Positions 44,414 to 53,730 of a stretch of 64,000 nucleotides of DNA are shown in pieces. The stretch covers positions 11,693-75,692 of the forward strand of contig NZ_CAKQFJ010000009.1 in the NCBI RefSeq assembly GCF_934230905.1, written 5' to 3'. This DNA is from an uncultured Veillonella sp. (GTDB lineage: Bacteria; Bacillota; Negativicutes; Veillonellales; Veillonellaceae). The translations under genes and the position numbers were made by a program. Position 1 is the stretch's first letter; every line of letters starts with the position of its first letter. The notes under the pieces were generated by a model. It searched no databases and was not told the origin of the DNA. It saw only the letters and a list, made by a program, of their open reading frames with translations.

Positions 44414-45979
44414 ATGAGCATGTTCTGTTATCAATGCGAACAATCTGCAGCTCCAGGCGGCTGTACTGTACAAGGTGTATGTGGTAAAACTGCACCAGTT
44501 GCTAATTTACAAGACGAATTAACTGCTGCTTTAGTTGGTTTAGCACGCGCTTTAGACGTAAAAGGCCAAACTAAAGAAGGCGTTGATTATTTAATGCGTG
44601 GTTTGTTTATGTGCGTAACAAACGTAAACTTTTCTGAAGACCGCGTTCAAGAATTCATTGACGAAGTAAATGCTTATCATACAAAAATCGATAGCGCAGC
44701 ACAAAACTTTGATTGGGAACAATTGTGGAAAGGTGAAGAAGATATCGTATCCCTTCGTTCCACATTATTGTTAGGTATGCGTGGTATGGCTGCGTATGCT
44801 TGGCATGCTGCTCGCCTTGGTTTCCATGATGCTGATGTTGATGCATGGTTTATCAAAGGTCTTGTTGAATTCGCTAAAGATCATAGTGCTGAAGAATGGT
44901 TAAATTTGTTGATGGAATTCGGTCAAATCAACTTGAAATGTATGGCTGTTCTTGATAAAGCTAATACAGAAACATATGGTACTCCAGTACCAACTACAGT
45001 ACCTTTGACTGTAGAACCAGGTCCTTTCATCGTTGTAACTGGTCATGACCTTCACGACTTGAAACAATTGTTGGAACAAACTGATGGTAAAGGCGTAAAC
45101 ATCTATACTCATGGTGAAATGTTACCTTGCCACGCGTACCCTGAATTGAAAAAACATCCTCAATTGAAAGGTAACTTTGGTACTGCATGGCAAAACCAAC
45201 AAAAAGAATTCGTTGATGTTCCTGGCGCATTCTTATTTACTACAAACTGCATTATGCCACCAAAAGAAAACTACAAAGCTAATATCTTCACTACAGATAT
45301 GGTAGGTTTCGACGGCTGTGCACACGTAGAAGAAAAAGAAGACGGCACTAAAGACTTTTCCGCTGTTATTAACCGTGCAATTGAATTGGGCGGCTATAAA
45401 GAAGCTCAAGAATTCACTGGTATCAACGGTGGTCACGAAGTAACAACTGGTTTCGGTCATGGTACAGTATTGGGTATTGCTGACAAAGTAATCGACGCTG
45501 TAAAAGCTGGCGCAATCAAACATTTCTTCTTAGTAGGTGGTTGTGACGGTGCTAAAGTGGGCCGTAACTACTATACAGATTTTGTAAAACAAACTCCAGA
45601 TGATACTGTAGTATTGACATTGGCTTGTGGTAAATTCCGCTTCAACGACCTTAACATCGGTGAAATCGGTGGAATTCCTCGTATTCTTGATATGGGTCAA
45701 TGTAACGATGCTTACTCCGCTATTCAAGTAGCAGTAGCTTTAGCTGGTGCCTTTGAATGTGACGTAAACGACTTGCCATTAACATTGGTATTGTCCTGGT
45801 ACGAACAAAAAGCGGTATGTATCTTGTTAACATTGTTGGCATTGGGTATCCGCAACATTTACATCGGACCTTCCTTGCCTAAATTCTTCTCCAGCAATGT
45901 ATTGAACATTTTGGTAGAAAAATTCAACTTGCATCCAATTACAACTCCAGAAGCTGATATGAAAGCTATCTTGGGCTAA
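44414..45979 (+). CDS. hcp: Hydroxylamine reductase (hybrid cluster protein)
   Basis: Fe-S-O hybrid-cluster enzyme that reduces hydroxylamine and, in vivo, nitric oxide. The 521 residues have the N-terminal cysteines C5, C8, C17 and C23 (spacing C-x2-C-x8-C-x5-C) of the strict-anaerobe class, and later conserved Cys/His/Glu blocks such as FGHGTVLG, VGGCDGAK and TLACGKFRFN. AAAGGAGG lies before the ATG. The divergent Crp/Fnr gene probably controls it. No Hcr reductase is adjacent. Confidence 0.96.
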   Translation: MSMFCYQCEQSAAPGGCTVQGVCGKTAPVANLQDELTAALVGLARALDVKGQTKEGVDYLMRGLFMCVTNVNFSEDRVQEFIDEVNAYHTKIDSAAQNFDWEQLWKGEEDIVSLRSTLLLGMRGMAAYAWHAARLGFHDADVDAWFIKGLVEFAKDHSAEEWLNLLMEFGQINLKCMAVLDKANTETYGTPVPTTVPLTVEPGPFIVVTGHDLHDLKQLLEQTDGKGVNIYTHGEMLPCHAYPELKKHPQLKGNFGTAWQNQQKEFVDVPGAFLFTTNCIMPPKENYKANIFTTDMVGFDGCAHVEEKEDGTKDFSAVINRAIELGGYKEAQEFTGINGGHEVTTGFGHGTVLGIADKVIDAVKAGAIKHFFLVGGCDGAKVGRNYYTDFVKQTPDDTVVLTLACGKFRFNDLNIGEIGGIPRILDMGQCNDAYSAIQVAVALAGAFECDVNDLPLTLVLSWYEQKAVCILLTLLALGIRNIYIGPSLPKFFSSNVLNILVEKFNLHPITTPEADMKAILG

Positions 45980-46052
45980 TCGGATTAAAACCTGATAACA
46001 GCGGCCTTGATCCCCTCTCTCTTATATGATTCGGGCTGTTGCTATATAAATT

Positions 46053-46087
46053 AGGCTATGCCATCTTCGGATGGTATAGCCTTTTTT
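46053..46087 (+). terminator. Terminator after hcp
   Basis: 13-bp stem AGGCTATGCCATC with one G-T wobble, TTCG tetraloop and TTTTTT. Confidence 0.88.
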
Positions 46088-46175
46088 GTCGTAATTATAT
46101 ACAATTGTATCAATGGAATATGTATACTTTACTTTATTAGGTTAAGAGTGCTATGGGATTTGGAGGGATGCAGTA

Positions 46176-46610
46176 ATGGAACTTCAAGAAAGAATTGATG
46201 CTTTAGATTTATGGGATGAGATGCCATACTCATTAGAAATTAAAGATTTTGGTAATACTGTTATATTAGTATCGGAGTCTGCTGAAATTCGTTTTATTAA
46301 TTGCGTAGAGATTTCAATTAAAAGTAGTCTTTTAGTTAAGAATAAATCCATGAAATTTCATAACTACCGTAATCATGAATATGATGTTCAGGATATTAGT
46401 GTAGAGCCGTGTGTTGTTACAATAGATGGAACCATGACTCATAATAAGAAAACAGTAACTCCAATCTTAAATGGTGTTAAGGCCAAAATTGATTTAACGG
46501 ATGTATGGATTGAACTAATTGCTGTTGATTTCATAATTTATACTAAGGAGCAAGAAGAAAAATTAATCCAATCTAAGTTTAGCTATAAAGATGTTATTAA
46601 AGAGTGGTAG
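46176..46610 (+). CDS. Small protein of unknown function
   Basis: Not recognised. The 144 residues are mostly predicted beta strands with charged loops (YSLEIKDFGNTVILVSESAEIRFINCVEISI), no signal peptide and no membrane helix. GGAGGG precedes the ATG and it has normal local codon use. It stands between a terminator and the serine dehydratase genes. The size and strand pattern would suit a small immunity or ligand-binding protein, but I have no firm basis for a function. Confidence 0.6.
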   Translation: MELQERIDALDLWDEMPYSLEIKDFGNTVILVSESAEIRFINCVEISIKSSLLVKNKSMKFHNYRNHEYDVQDISVEPCVVTIDGTMTHNKKTVTPILNGVKAKIDLTDVWIELIAVDFIIYTKEQEEKLIQSKFSYKDVIKEW

Positions 46611-46715
46611 TTATGTTTGATAATCTATTATATATAGACAAGTCTCGATATTGATTGCTATACTATAGATAAGAATTAGATTATGTCTTTATTTATATAT
46701 GCATAGAGGTTCATT

Positions 46716-47378
46716 ATGAACAGTATTTTTGATATTATCGGCCCTGTTATGATAGGCCCATCTAGTTCGCATACCGCTGGTGCGGCGCGGCTTGGCAAGA
46801 TGGCTCGTTGTATATTCGGGAATACGCCGGAAAAGGTAGAGATGACCTTGTATGGGTCATTTGCAAAAACATATAAAGGGCATGGTACAGATCGGGCCTT
46901 ATTAGGTGGTTTGTTAGGCTTTAAAGAGGATGATAAACGTATCCGTAATGCGAAGGAACTCGCTGATGGAGCGGGTTTAGACTATACTTTCATCGAATCA
47001 CCACTCGATATAGGACATCCGAATGTGGTTAAGTTTGATTTGTACGGCGATCATAATCGTCATATGTCCGTTGTAGGCCGTTCCATTGGTGGAGGCCAAA
47101 TCATGATTACTGAGGTTGATGGTAATGATATGTCCATTACGGGCGATGAATTTACCCTTGTTGTATTCCATGAGGATAGACCAGGCGCTATTTCTCTTAT
47201 TAGTCAGGCCTTGAGTGAATCGGACATTAACATTGCGTCCATGCGCGTATTTAGAAAGGGTAAATACAAGGACGCTGTTATGGTGATTACTACAGATTCC
47301 GTCGTCAACCCTATTACAGTACAATTTATGCGTGAATGCCCAGGCATCCAAGATGTGATGACCTTTGAAGCCCTATAG
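46716..47378 (+). CDS. sdaAB: L-serine dehydratase, beta subunit
   Basis: Part of the iron-sulfur serine dehydratase that turns serine into pyruvate and ammonia. The 220 residues carry the conserved start IGPVMIGPSSSHTAGAARLG and a C-terminal ACT domain (FTLVVFHEDRPGAISLISQALSESDINIASM). The alpha gene follows after nine bases. Confidence 0.95.
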   Translation: MNSIFDIIGPVMIGPSSSHTAGAARLGKMARCIFGNTPEKVEMTLYGSFAKTYKGHGTDRALLGGLLGFKEDDKRIRNAKELADGAGLDYTFIESPLDIGHPNVVKFDLYGDHNRHMSVVGRSIGGGQIMITEVDGNDMSITGDEFTLVVFHEDRPGAISLISQALSESDINIASMRVFRKGKYKDAVMVITTDSVVNPITVQFMRECPGIQDVMTFEAL

Positions 47379-47387
47379 GAGGATATG

Positions 47388-48260
47388 ATGAGTTACGAAT
47401 ATGAAACGATAGCTGATATTATCCGTCTTAGCGAAGACAACAACATATCATTTGGTGATGTTGTATTGCGCAGTGAATTGGAACAGTATGATCGTAGCGA
47501 AAGGGAAATTATTAAAGAAATTAAGCATAGATTAAGTATTTTTGAGTCTTCTATTCATGATGGATTACATCATTTGCAACGAACACAATCTAATATGTCT
47601 GGTGGCGATGCAGCTCGTTTGATGGAACGAAAACCGTTGTTTATGAGTGAAACTGCTTATAAAGCGATGGCCTATGCTATTGCCGTTAACGAAGCTAATG
47701 CTAAAATGTTCAGAATTGTGGCTTGTCCAACGGCTGGATCTTGTGGCGTTATGCCTGGGGTCATTCAGGCTGTAGCTGAACAGTACAAACTAGATAGTGA
47801 TACCTTAGTGAAAGGATTTTTAGCCGCATCAGGTGTAGGAAATGTAGTGGCTAATCGTGCTTGTGTAGCCGGTGCGGTTGGTGGGTGTCAGGCCGAGATT
47901 GGTACGGCAGCATGTATGGCGGCTGCTGCTATTGTAGAAATGATGGGGGGGACTGCGCGTCAGGTAGGGCATGCCGTGTCATTGTGCATGAAAAATTTAT
48001 TGGGTCTTGCCTGTGATCCTGTGGCAGGTCTTGTTGAGGTACCATGTGTGAAACGAAATGGTGTGTATGCTGTTCATGCAATCACGGCGGCTGAACTTGC
48101 TTTAGCTGGTATTGAAAGCCAAATTCCTACCGATGAGGTGATTGAAGCAATGAATAATATTGGGCGCGCTATGCCAGCAGCCCTTCGTGAAACCAGTGAT
48201 GGTGGCTTAGCCGTTACTCAAACAGGTCTTGCCATAGCAGATAAGGTTCGCTCATTATAA
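47388..48260 (+). CDS. sdaAA: L-serine dehydratase, alpha subunit
   Basis: Catalytic Fe-S subunit of 290 residues. Cluster and active-site cysteines appear in CPTAGSCGVMPG, AVGGCQAEIGTAAC and CDPVAGLVEVPC. There are two adjacent ATG codons; the second, at 47388, is preferred since AGGAGG ends five bases before it, whereas the first is only two bases away. Confidence 0.95.
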   Translation: MSYEYETIADIIRLSEDNNISFGDVVLRSELEQYDRSEREIIKEIKHRLSIFESSIHDGLHHLQRTQSNMSGGDAARLMERKPLFMSETAYKAMAYAIAVNEANAKMFRIVACPTAGSCGVMPGVIQAVAEQYKLDSDTLVKGFLAASGVGNVVANRACVAGAVGGCQAEIGTAACMAAAAIVEMMGGTARQVGHAVSLCMKNLLGLACDPVAGLVEVPCVKRNGVYAVHAITAAELALAGIESQIPTDEVIEAMNNIGRAMPAALRETSDGGLAVTQTGLAIADKVRSL

Positions 48261-48384
48261 TTACATAATATATAAGGGTTCACTGTTATGAGTATAATCT
48301 GGGTTGTGCTTATAGTATGTGAGCCTTTTTTCATAACTCTATTTGTAGTACAATAAAAAGATAAATGGAAGGGAGGGTAGATGT

Positions 48385-49797
48385 ATGGAACAGGCTATAC
48401 GTTTGCTGACAATTTTAGAAGAAGCGGGCTTTGAGGCTTTCATCATTGGCGGTGCTGTGCGAGATATGCTCATGCATGTAAAGCCACACGATTTTGATAT
48501 AGTTACATCTGCTCGTCCTGAACAGGTCATATCTATTTTAGGCGATGCGAATATTGAAACTACAGGAGTTATAGGTAAATCTTTTGGCGTAGTGGTGGCA
48601 ATTGTAGATGGAAAACACTATGAAGTGGCTACTTATCGCAAGGAACGATATGGTGCAGATAGTCATCGTCCTGAAGAAATTATCTATGCAGATACACTGG
48701 AAGAAGATGTAAAACGTCGTGATTTTACTGTCAATGGTATGGCGATGAACCGTTATAAGGAGGTTATCGACTTCGTCGGTGGACGTCGCGATATTAAGCA
48801 TAAAGTTTTGCGCACTATCGGGAATCCAGAGGAACGGTTTCAAGAGGATGCACTGCGGCTATTTAGAGCTTGTCGATTTATTGCAAAGCTTGATTTTCTT
48901 CCGGATAAAGCTCTATTAGATGCGATGCCTAAAGCGTTTCATCGTGTATCCGGGCTTTCACTGGAACGGGTGCGTAATGAGTTAGATCGTTTGCTGTTGG
49001 AACCAGCGGTTGCGAAAGGGCTCGATGTGCTCGTTCAATCTCGCTTGGCAGAATGTTCGTGCCGTGTCGTTGAAAATGGGAAGATTAAAGAGGTTCCTAT
49101 ATTGCCAGAGCTATACCACCTAGTGGGACTACCCCAAGAGAAGGCGTTTCACGAATTTGATGGATGGTATCATACACTGGCTGTCGTATCGGAAACGAAA
49201 CCTGATTTGACACTTCGTTGGGGCGCTTTATTACATGATGTGGCAAAGGGCATGCCTACTATTAGACAAGTTATCAATGGACGTTATACCGATCGAGGTC
49301 ATGATAATTTAGGTGCACAGATGGCCTATAACCTATTGCTTCGTCTCGGCTATAATAAGAAATTTGCCAGTCGCGTGTCGTGGATCGTGAAAAATCACAT
49401 GCGTTTTCATTTTTTTGTGCAAAATGAAGAAGCAGATGAGAAAAAGTGGATGCGTAAAGAAATTCGTAGCGGTGAGTTTAGAGATAGTCAAAGTATGCGT
49501 GAAGCCTGGTTGCAATTGGCGGAGGTTTGTGCTGCTGATGTTCTTGGTTGTGGTAAGCCATACTCTGTTACGGATGGTACATTGGCATTTGGGGAGTGCA
49601 TGGCTGATTTAAGCCTAGAAATGCCTGTACATACAAAAGATTTAAATTATGATAAACGAGTTCTAGAAGCCTGTGGCGCTAATGTAGCAAAAGGGTTACA
49701 ATATTTGATGCAACAGGTACAAAATGGTGTTGTTAACAATACACCGGATGATTTATATGAAGCGCTTATTCATAAGTTGCAGCGGTCGTCAAAGTAA
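48385..49797 (+). CDS. cca: CCA tRNA nucleotidyltransferase with HD domain
   Basis: Class II nucleotidyltransferase of 470 residues. The head has GGAVRD at 22-27 and the metal-binding D36-x-D38; a neck block RFQEDALRLFRACRF follows, and an HD domain (H284-D285 in LLHDVAKG) could give phosphohydrolase activity. GGGAGGG lies before the ATG. All tRNAs seen in the window already encode CCA, so here the enzyme would mainly repair ends. Confidence 0.92.
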   Translation: MEQAIRLLTILEEAGFEAFIIGGAVRDMLMHVKPHDFDIVTSARPEQVISILGDANIETTGVIGKSFGVVVAIVDGKHYEVATYRKERYGADSHRPEEIIYADTLEEDVKRRDFTVNGMAMNRYKEVIDFVGGRRDIKHKVLRTIGNPEERFQEDALRLFRACRFIAKLDFLPDKALLDAMPKAFHRVSGLSLERVRNELDRLLLEPAVAKGLDVLVQSRLAECSCRVVENGKIKEVPILPELYHLVGLPQEKAFHEFDGWYHTLAVVSETKPDLTLRWGALLHDVAKGMPTIRQVINGRYTDRGHDNLGAQMAYNLLLRLGYNKKFASRVSWIVKNHMRFHFFVQNEEADEKKWMRKEIRSGEFRDSQSMREAWLQLAEVCAADVLGCGKPYSVTDGTLAFGECMADLSLEMPVHTKDLNYDKRVLEACGANVAKGLQYLMQQVQNGVVNNTPDDLYEALIHKLQRSSK

Positions 49798-49818
49798 TAT
49801 GTTTAGTGGGAGACCATA

Positions 49819-51774
49819 ATGAATATTTCAGGGAATGATAATAAGCGAATAGAATATACGGTTCGAGTTCTACTGTGTATTGCCGTCGTTTTGATGGGGC
49901 GTTTATTCTTTTTACAAATTATAGATAAGTCTGATTTGCAGGCAAAGAATTTAAGTCAAGTACAGGTAGATAGAAAATTACAATCTCCTCGTGGTACGAT
50001 TTATGACCGCAATGGGCGTCCATTAGCCATGAGTGTGGTTACAAAATCTTTATATGCGGATCCGAAGATGATTAAACAATCACCTAATGAAATTGCTGAG
50101 CTTATCGCTCCTTACGTGACGATGTCTAAAGATAATATTGTAAAATCTTTGCAAGAGGATACTGCATTTGTATGGCTTGATCGTATGATGGAACCAGAAA
50201 AATCGAAAGCTGTAGCTCAACTGATTAAAGATAAGAATTTAGAAGGGCTTAACTTTGTAGAAGAATCTAAACGATATTATCCTAATGGTAATTTAGCTGC
50301 ACAAGTGCTCGGCTTTGTTGGTACCGATGACAAGGGCCTTGATGGACTTGAAATGGTACTAGATGATGAATTAAAGGGTGGTATTCAAAAAGAATTAGTG
50401 GCAACAGATAGAAAAGGGAATGCTATCTTTGGTTCTGTTCTATCTAAGTATTTACCTGATAAAGGCAAAAGTGTAACCTTAACAATTGATGCAAGCATTC
50501 AATTTATTGCGGAACGTGCTCTTGATAAGGCTATGGAGGATACAGGGGCTAAGCACGCTAGCGTTATCGTTATGGATCCTAAAACGGGTGAGATTTTGGC
50601 GATGGCAAACCGCCCAACCTATGATCCAAATCATTATAATCAAGGTACAGAGGAAGATTTTAAAAATATTGCAGTAACAAATTTGTATGAACCAGGTTCT
50701 ACATTTAAGCCAATTATTGCATCTGCTGCATTAGCATCTGGTAAATGGAAATTAGATCAAGTGTATAACGATAAAGGCTCATTTGTAGCGAATGGACATG
50801 TCATGCAGAATTGGAATGGCGAAGGATATGGATATGGGCCTGTTCGATTGATTGATATTTTGAAGTTTTCCATCAATACAGGTATGGCTGAAATCGGTAC
50901 GACTACAGGCGCAGATATATTATCAAAATATGTACGTAATTATGGCTTCGGTTCTAAGACCGGTATAGAATTACCTGGTGAAGGCGATGGTATCTTATAT
51001 GATCCTGATGATATGAGTAAACTTGATGTAGCAACTATGTCTATAGGGCAAGGGATTGCAGTTACACCATTGCAAATGGTTCGTGCTTTTGGCGCTATAG
51101 CTAATGGTGGCAGCATGATGAAACCACATATTGTTAAATCTTACAGCAATATAAAAGGTGAGGTAACGAGTACTACTGACCCTGAAGTGGTAGGGCAACC
51201 AATACCAGAAGAAACAGCTAAAACGATTGCGGATATTCTTGAAAAAGAAGTATCTGAAGGTGGCGGTACTAAAGCGATGGTTGAAGGTTATCACTTTGGG
51301 GGTAAAACAGGGACTGCTGAAAAGTTAGACACCAAAAATGGCGGCTATTTAGCAGGACGTTATATCGTATCCTTTATTGGCTTTGGACCAGTAGAAGATC
51401 CTAAATTTGTCGTACTCGTTGCCATCGATGATCCTAAAAAAGGTTCTCTCTATGGTAGTCAACTTGCGGCGCCAGTATTTAAAAATATCGTGTCTCAATT
51501 AGTACGTTATTATCAGATGTCACCATCTGTTAAGGATGGCGCTACTGTGGCAACTACACCATCAGCAACACTTCCTGCAGTAAAACCTAATAGTGATGGT
51601 AGTGTAGTATTGCCAGACTTTAGAGGTTATACATTTGGGGCGGTACGAGACTGGTTACATACAGCTGGGTTATACTTTAAACCAGATGGTACAGGAAAGG
51701 CGATTTCACAAGAACAATTACCTGGAACTGTGGTGTCGCCGGGAACGCCGATTGTTGTTCAATTTAGTCATTAG
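49819..51774 (+). CDS. Class B penicillin-binding protein with PASTA domain (FtsI/SpoVD type)
   Basis: Peptidoglycan transpeptidase of 651 residues. One N-terminal membrane helix (about 16-34), the dimerisation domain (SPRGTIYDRNGRPLA), and the penicillin-fold motifs S294-TFK297, S351-I-N353 and KTGTA at 495-499. Residues 585-651 form one PASTA domain (VVLPDFRGYTFGAVRDWLHTAGL). The length and PASTA tail resemble SpoVD/PBP2X. It is not in the usual mra division cluster. GGGAG lies before the ATG. Confidence 0.93.
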   Translation: MNISGNDNKRIEYTVRVLLCIAVVLMGRLFFLQIIDKSDLQAKNLSQVQVDRKLQSPRGTIYDRNGRPLAMSVVTKSLYADPKMIKQSPNEIAELIAPYVTMSKDNIVKSLQEDTAFVWLDRMMEPEKSKAVAQLIKDKNLEGLNFVEESKRYYPNGNLAAQVLGFVGTDDKGLDGLEMVLDDELKGGIQKELVATDRKGNAIFGSVLSKYLPDKGKSVTLTIDASIQFIAERALDKAMEDTGAKHASVIVMDPKTGEILAMANRPTYDPNHYNQGTEEDFKNIAVTNLYEPGSTFKPIIASAALASGKWKLDQVYNDKGSFVANGHVMQNWNGEGYGYGPVRLIDILKFSINTGMAEIGTTTGADILSKYVRNYGFGSKTGIELPGEGDGILYDPDDMSKLDVATMSIGQGIAVTPLQMVRAFGAIANGGSMMKPHIVKSYSNIKGEVTSTTDPEVVGQPIPEETAKTIADILEKEVSEGGGTKAMVEGYHFGGKTGTAEKLDTKNGGYLAGRYIVSFIGFGPVEDPKFVVLVAIDDPKKGSLYGSQLAAPVFKNIVSQLVRYYQMSPSVKDGATVATTPSATLPAVKPNSDGSVVLPDFRGYTFGAVRDWLHTAGLYFKPDGTGKAISQEQLPGTVVSPGTPIVVQFSH

Positions 51775-51834
51775 TATGCATTTAGATGACTGCAACTATA
51801 GACAAATCGTTATATAATAGAATAAGAGAAAACT

Positions 51835-51860
51835 AAAGGTGCCTCTATAGGCACCTTTTT
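51835..51860 (+). terminator. Terminator after the PBP gene
   Basis: AAAGGTGCC/GGCACCTTT stem with a 6-base loop and T-run. Confidence 0.88.
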
Positions 51861-51910
51861 ACATGAATTTATATGAGGCTTATCTTAGAGATAATGAAAT
51901 GGAGATATAC

Positions 51911-52753
51911 ATGATTGAATTACGCGGTAAAGCTGTGGCTGATGCACATAAATCAATTTTACAAGAAAAGATGGCGGGTCTAGAATCCGGGACAATTACA
52001 ATGGCTGTATTGCTTGTTGGTGATGATCATGGCGCTAACATGTACGCGGACTTCATGGAGAAAACGGCCAAAAATTTTGGCTATGGTTTCGTGCGTAAGC
52101 AATTACCAAGCACGGCTACGCATGAGGAAGTATATGATGCATTGATGTCCCTGAATCATGATGATGCAGTTCATGGTATATTGCCACTTATGCCGATGCC
52201 CAAACAAATCAATACAGAAAAATTAATTGATGCATTGGATCCTAACAAAGATATTGATGGACTGACTACTTATAATATTGGTCTTGTAACGGCTGGTAAA
52301 GGTGGCTTTGCTCCTTGTACAGCGAAAGCTTGCTTGGCCATACTAGATCATTATGGTCTTTCTTTAGAAGGAAAACATGTTGTCGTTATTGGTCGAAGCC
52401 AAGTTATTGGTAAACCTGTAGCCTTGATGTCTCTTGAGCGACATGCGACTGTATCTATCTGTCATTCTCGGACAGCTGATTTGGCGTACCATGTAAAACA
52501 AGCCGATATCGTCATTGCCGCGGCAGGTCGGGCTCATATGATTACAGCAGATATGGTGAAAGATGGTGCTATTGTTATCGATGTGGGCATTAATGAGTTA
52601 GATGGAAAAACAGTAGGTGACGTTGATTATGATGCCGTGAGTTCAGTTGCATCGGCCATGACGCCTGTGCCTGGTGGTGTTGGTTCTGTTACAACGACGA
52701 TGATGCTAGAATCTGTTTACGAGGCGTATCATGCACGAAATGTCAATCGCTGA
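51911..52753 (+). CDS. folD: Methylene-tetrahydrofolate dehydrogenase/cyclohydrolase
   Basis: Bifunctional one-carbon enzyme of 280 residues. The substrate lysine region MYADFMEKTAKNFG (Y-x3-K-like), the GILPLMPMPKQI block, the NAD(P) loop VIGRSQVIGKPVALMS and the end TPVPGGVGSVTTTMM are diagnostic. GGAGA precedes the ATG at 51911; an ATG 48 bases earlier is less supported. Its last 23 bases overlap hypA in another frame. Confidence 0.95.
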   Translation: MIELRGKAVADAHKSILQEKMAGLESGTITMAVLLVGDDHGANMYADFMEKTAKNFGYGFVRKQLPSTATHEEVYDALMSLNHDDAVHGILPLMPMPKQINTEKLIDALDPNKDIDGLTTYNIGLVTAGKGGFAPCTAKACLAILDHYGLSLEGKHVVVIGRSQVIGKPVALMSLERHATVSICHSRTADLAYHVKQADIVIAAAGRAHMITADMVKDGAIVIDVGINELDGKTVGDVDYDAVSSVASAMTPVPGGVGSVTTTMMLESVYEAYHARNVNR

Positions 52754-53072
52754 GGGAATTTTAGACATTGCCTTAGAGACAATGAAAAATAATGATGCAT
52801 CTAGTATTCATTCAGTGCAGCTTGATTTGGGCTTGATGAGTGGTGTAGAACCTGATGCACTTTTGTTTTGTTGGGATGCCGTTACAAAGGGAACCCCTGC
52901 AGAAAATTCAAAAATAGATATTCATACTATTCCTATTAAGGGTCAATGTTTAGATTGTGATGCGGTGTTTGATGTACAAAATTATAAGTTCATCTGTCCC
53001 CGTTGTGAAAGCCATTTTGTGAATACCGTTGGTGGTCGTGAATTACAAGTAACGTCTATTGATATAGATTGA
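52731..53072 (+). CDS. hypA: Hydrogenase nickel incorporation protein HypA
   Basis: Nickel chaperone of 113 residues for NiFe hydrogenase maturation. The nickel-binding His2 is in MHEMSIAEGI, and a zinc ribbon of two CxxC pairs (CLDC and CPRC) follows. The canonical N-terminus fixes the start inside the folD reading frame. HypB follows after seven bases. The hydrogenase itself and hypCDEF are not in the window. Confidence 0.94.
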   Translation: MHEMSIAEGILDIALETMKNNDASSIHSVQLDLGLMSGVEPDALLFCWDAVTKGTPAENSKIDIHTIPIKGQCLDCDAVFDVQNYKFICPRCESHFVNTVGGRELQVTSIDID

Positions 53073-53079
53073 GGTATAT

Positions 53080-53730
53080 ATGCAAGTAGAAGTAAAAACA
53101 AATGTGTTGGCGAAAAATGATGCTATAGCATCGTCATTACAACAATTATTTAAAGAAAAGAATATATTTGTCTTTAATTTAATGGGATCTCCTGGGGCCG
53201 GAAAAACCTCCTTGCTAGAAGCAACACTTCAAGATTTGGTGAAAGACTATAAATTAGCTGTCATTGAAGGTGATTTATTCACTTCTAAGGATGCAGAACG
53301 TATTCATGCTCTTGGTGTTCCTGTTATACAAATCAACACCGTTGGAGGCTGTCATCTAGATGCTAATATGATTCAGGATGCTATATCAGATCTAAATCTT
53401 GATGAACTCGATATGATAGTTATTGAGAATGTAGGTAATTTAGTGTGTCCTGCTGAGTTTGATATTGGTGAGGCGATGAAGATTACTGTTTTATCTGTTA
53501 CAGAAGGTGAAGATAAACCGTTAAAATATCCTCTTATTTTTAAGGAATCAAAAGCTGTATTACTTAATAAGATTGATTTATTGCCATATGTACCATTCGA
53601 TAAAGATAAAGCAATTAAAGATATTCATAATTTAAATCCTCAAGGTCATATATTTGAAATTAGCTGCACTGCTAAGGACGGATTAGTACCTTGGTTAACA
53701 TGGATTAGAGAACAAATGGAGAAACGTTAA
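53080..53730 (+). CDS. hypB: Hydrogenase nickel incorporation GTPase HypB
   Basis: GTPase of 216 residues that drives nickel delivery. The P-loop GSPGAGKT is at 36-43, the switch metal site GGCHLDA and NVGNLVCP are present, and the guanine specificity motif NKIDL follows. The N-terminal His-rich nickel store and the CxxCGC motif of some HypB proteins are absent. The stop shares a base with the next gene (TAATG). Confidence 0.94.
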   Translation: MQVEVKTNVLAKNDAIASSLQQLFKEKNIFVFNLMGSPGAGKTSLLEATLQDLVKDYKLAVIEGDLFTSKDAERIHALGVPVIQINTVGGCHLDANMIQDAISDLNLDELDMIVIENVGNLVCPAEFDIGEAMKITVLSVTEGEDKPLKYPLIFKESKAVLLNKIDLLPYVPFDKDKAIKDIHNLNPQGHIFEISCTAKDGLVPWLTWIREQMEKR

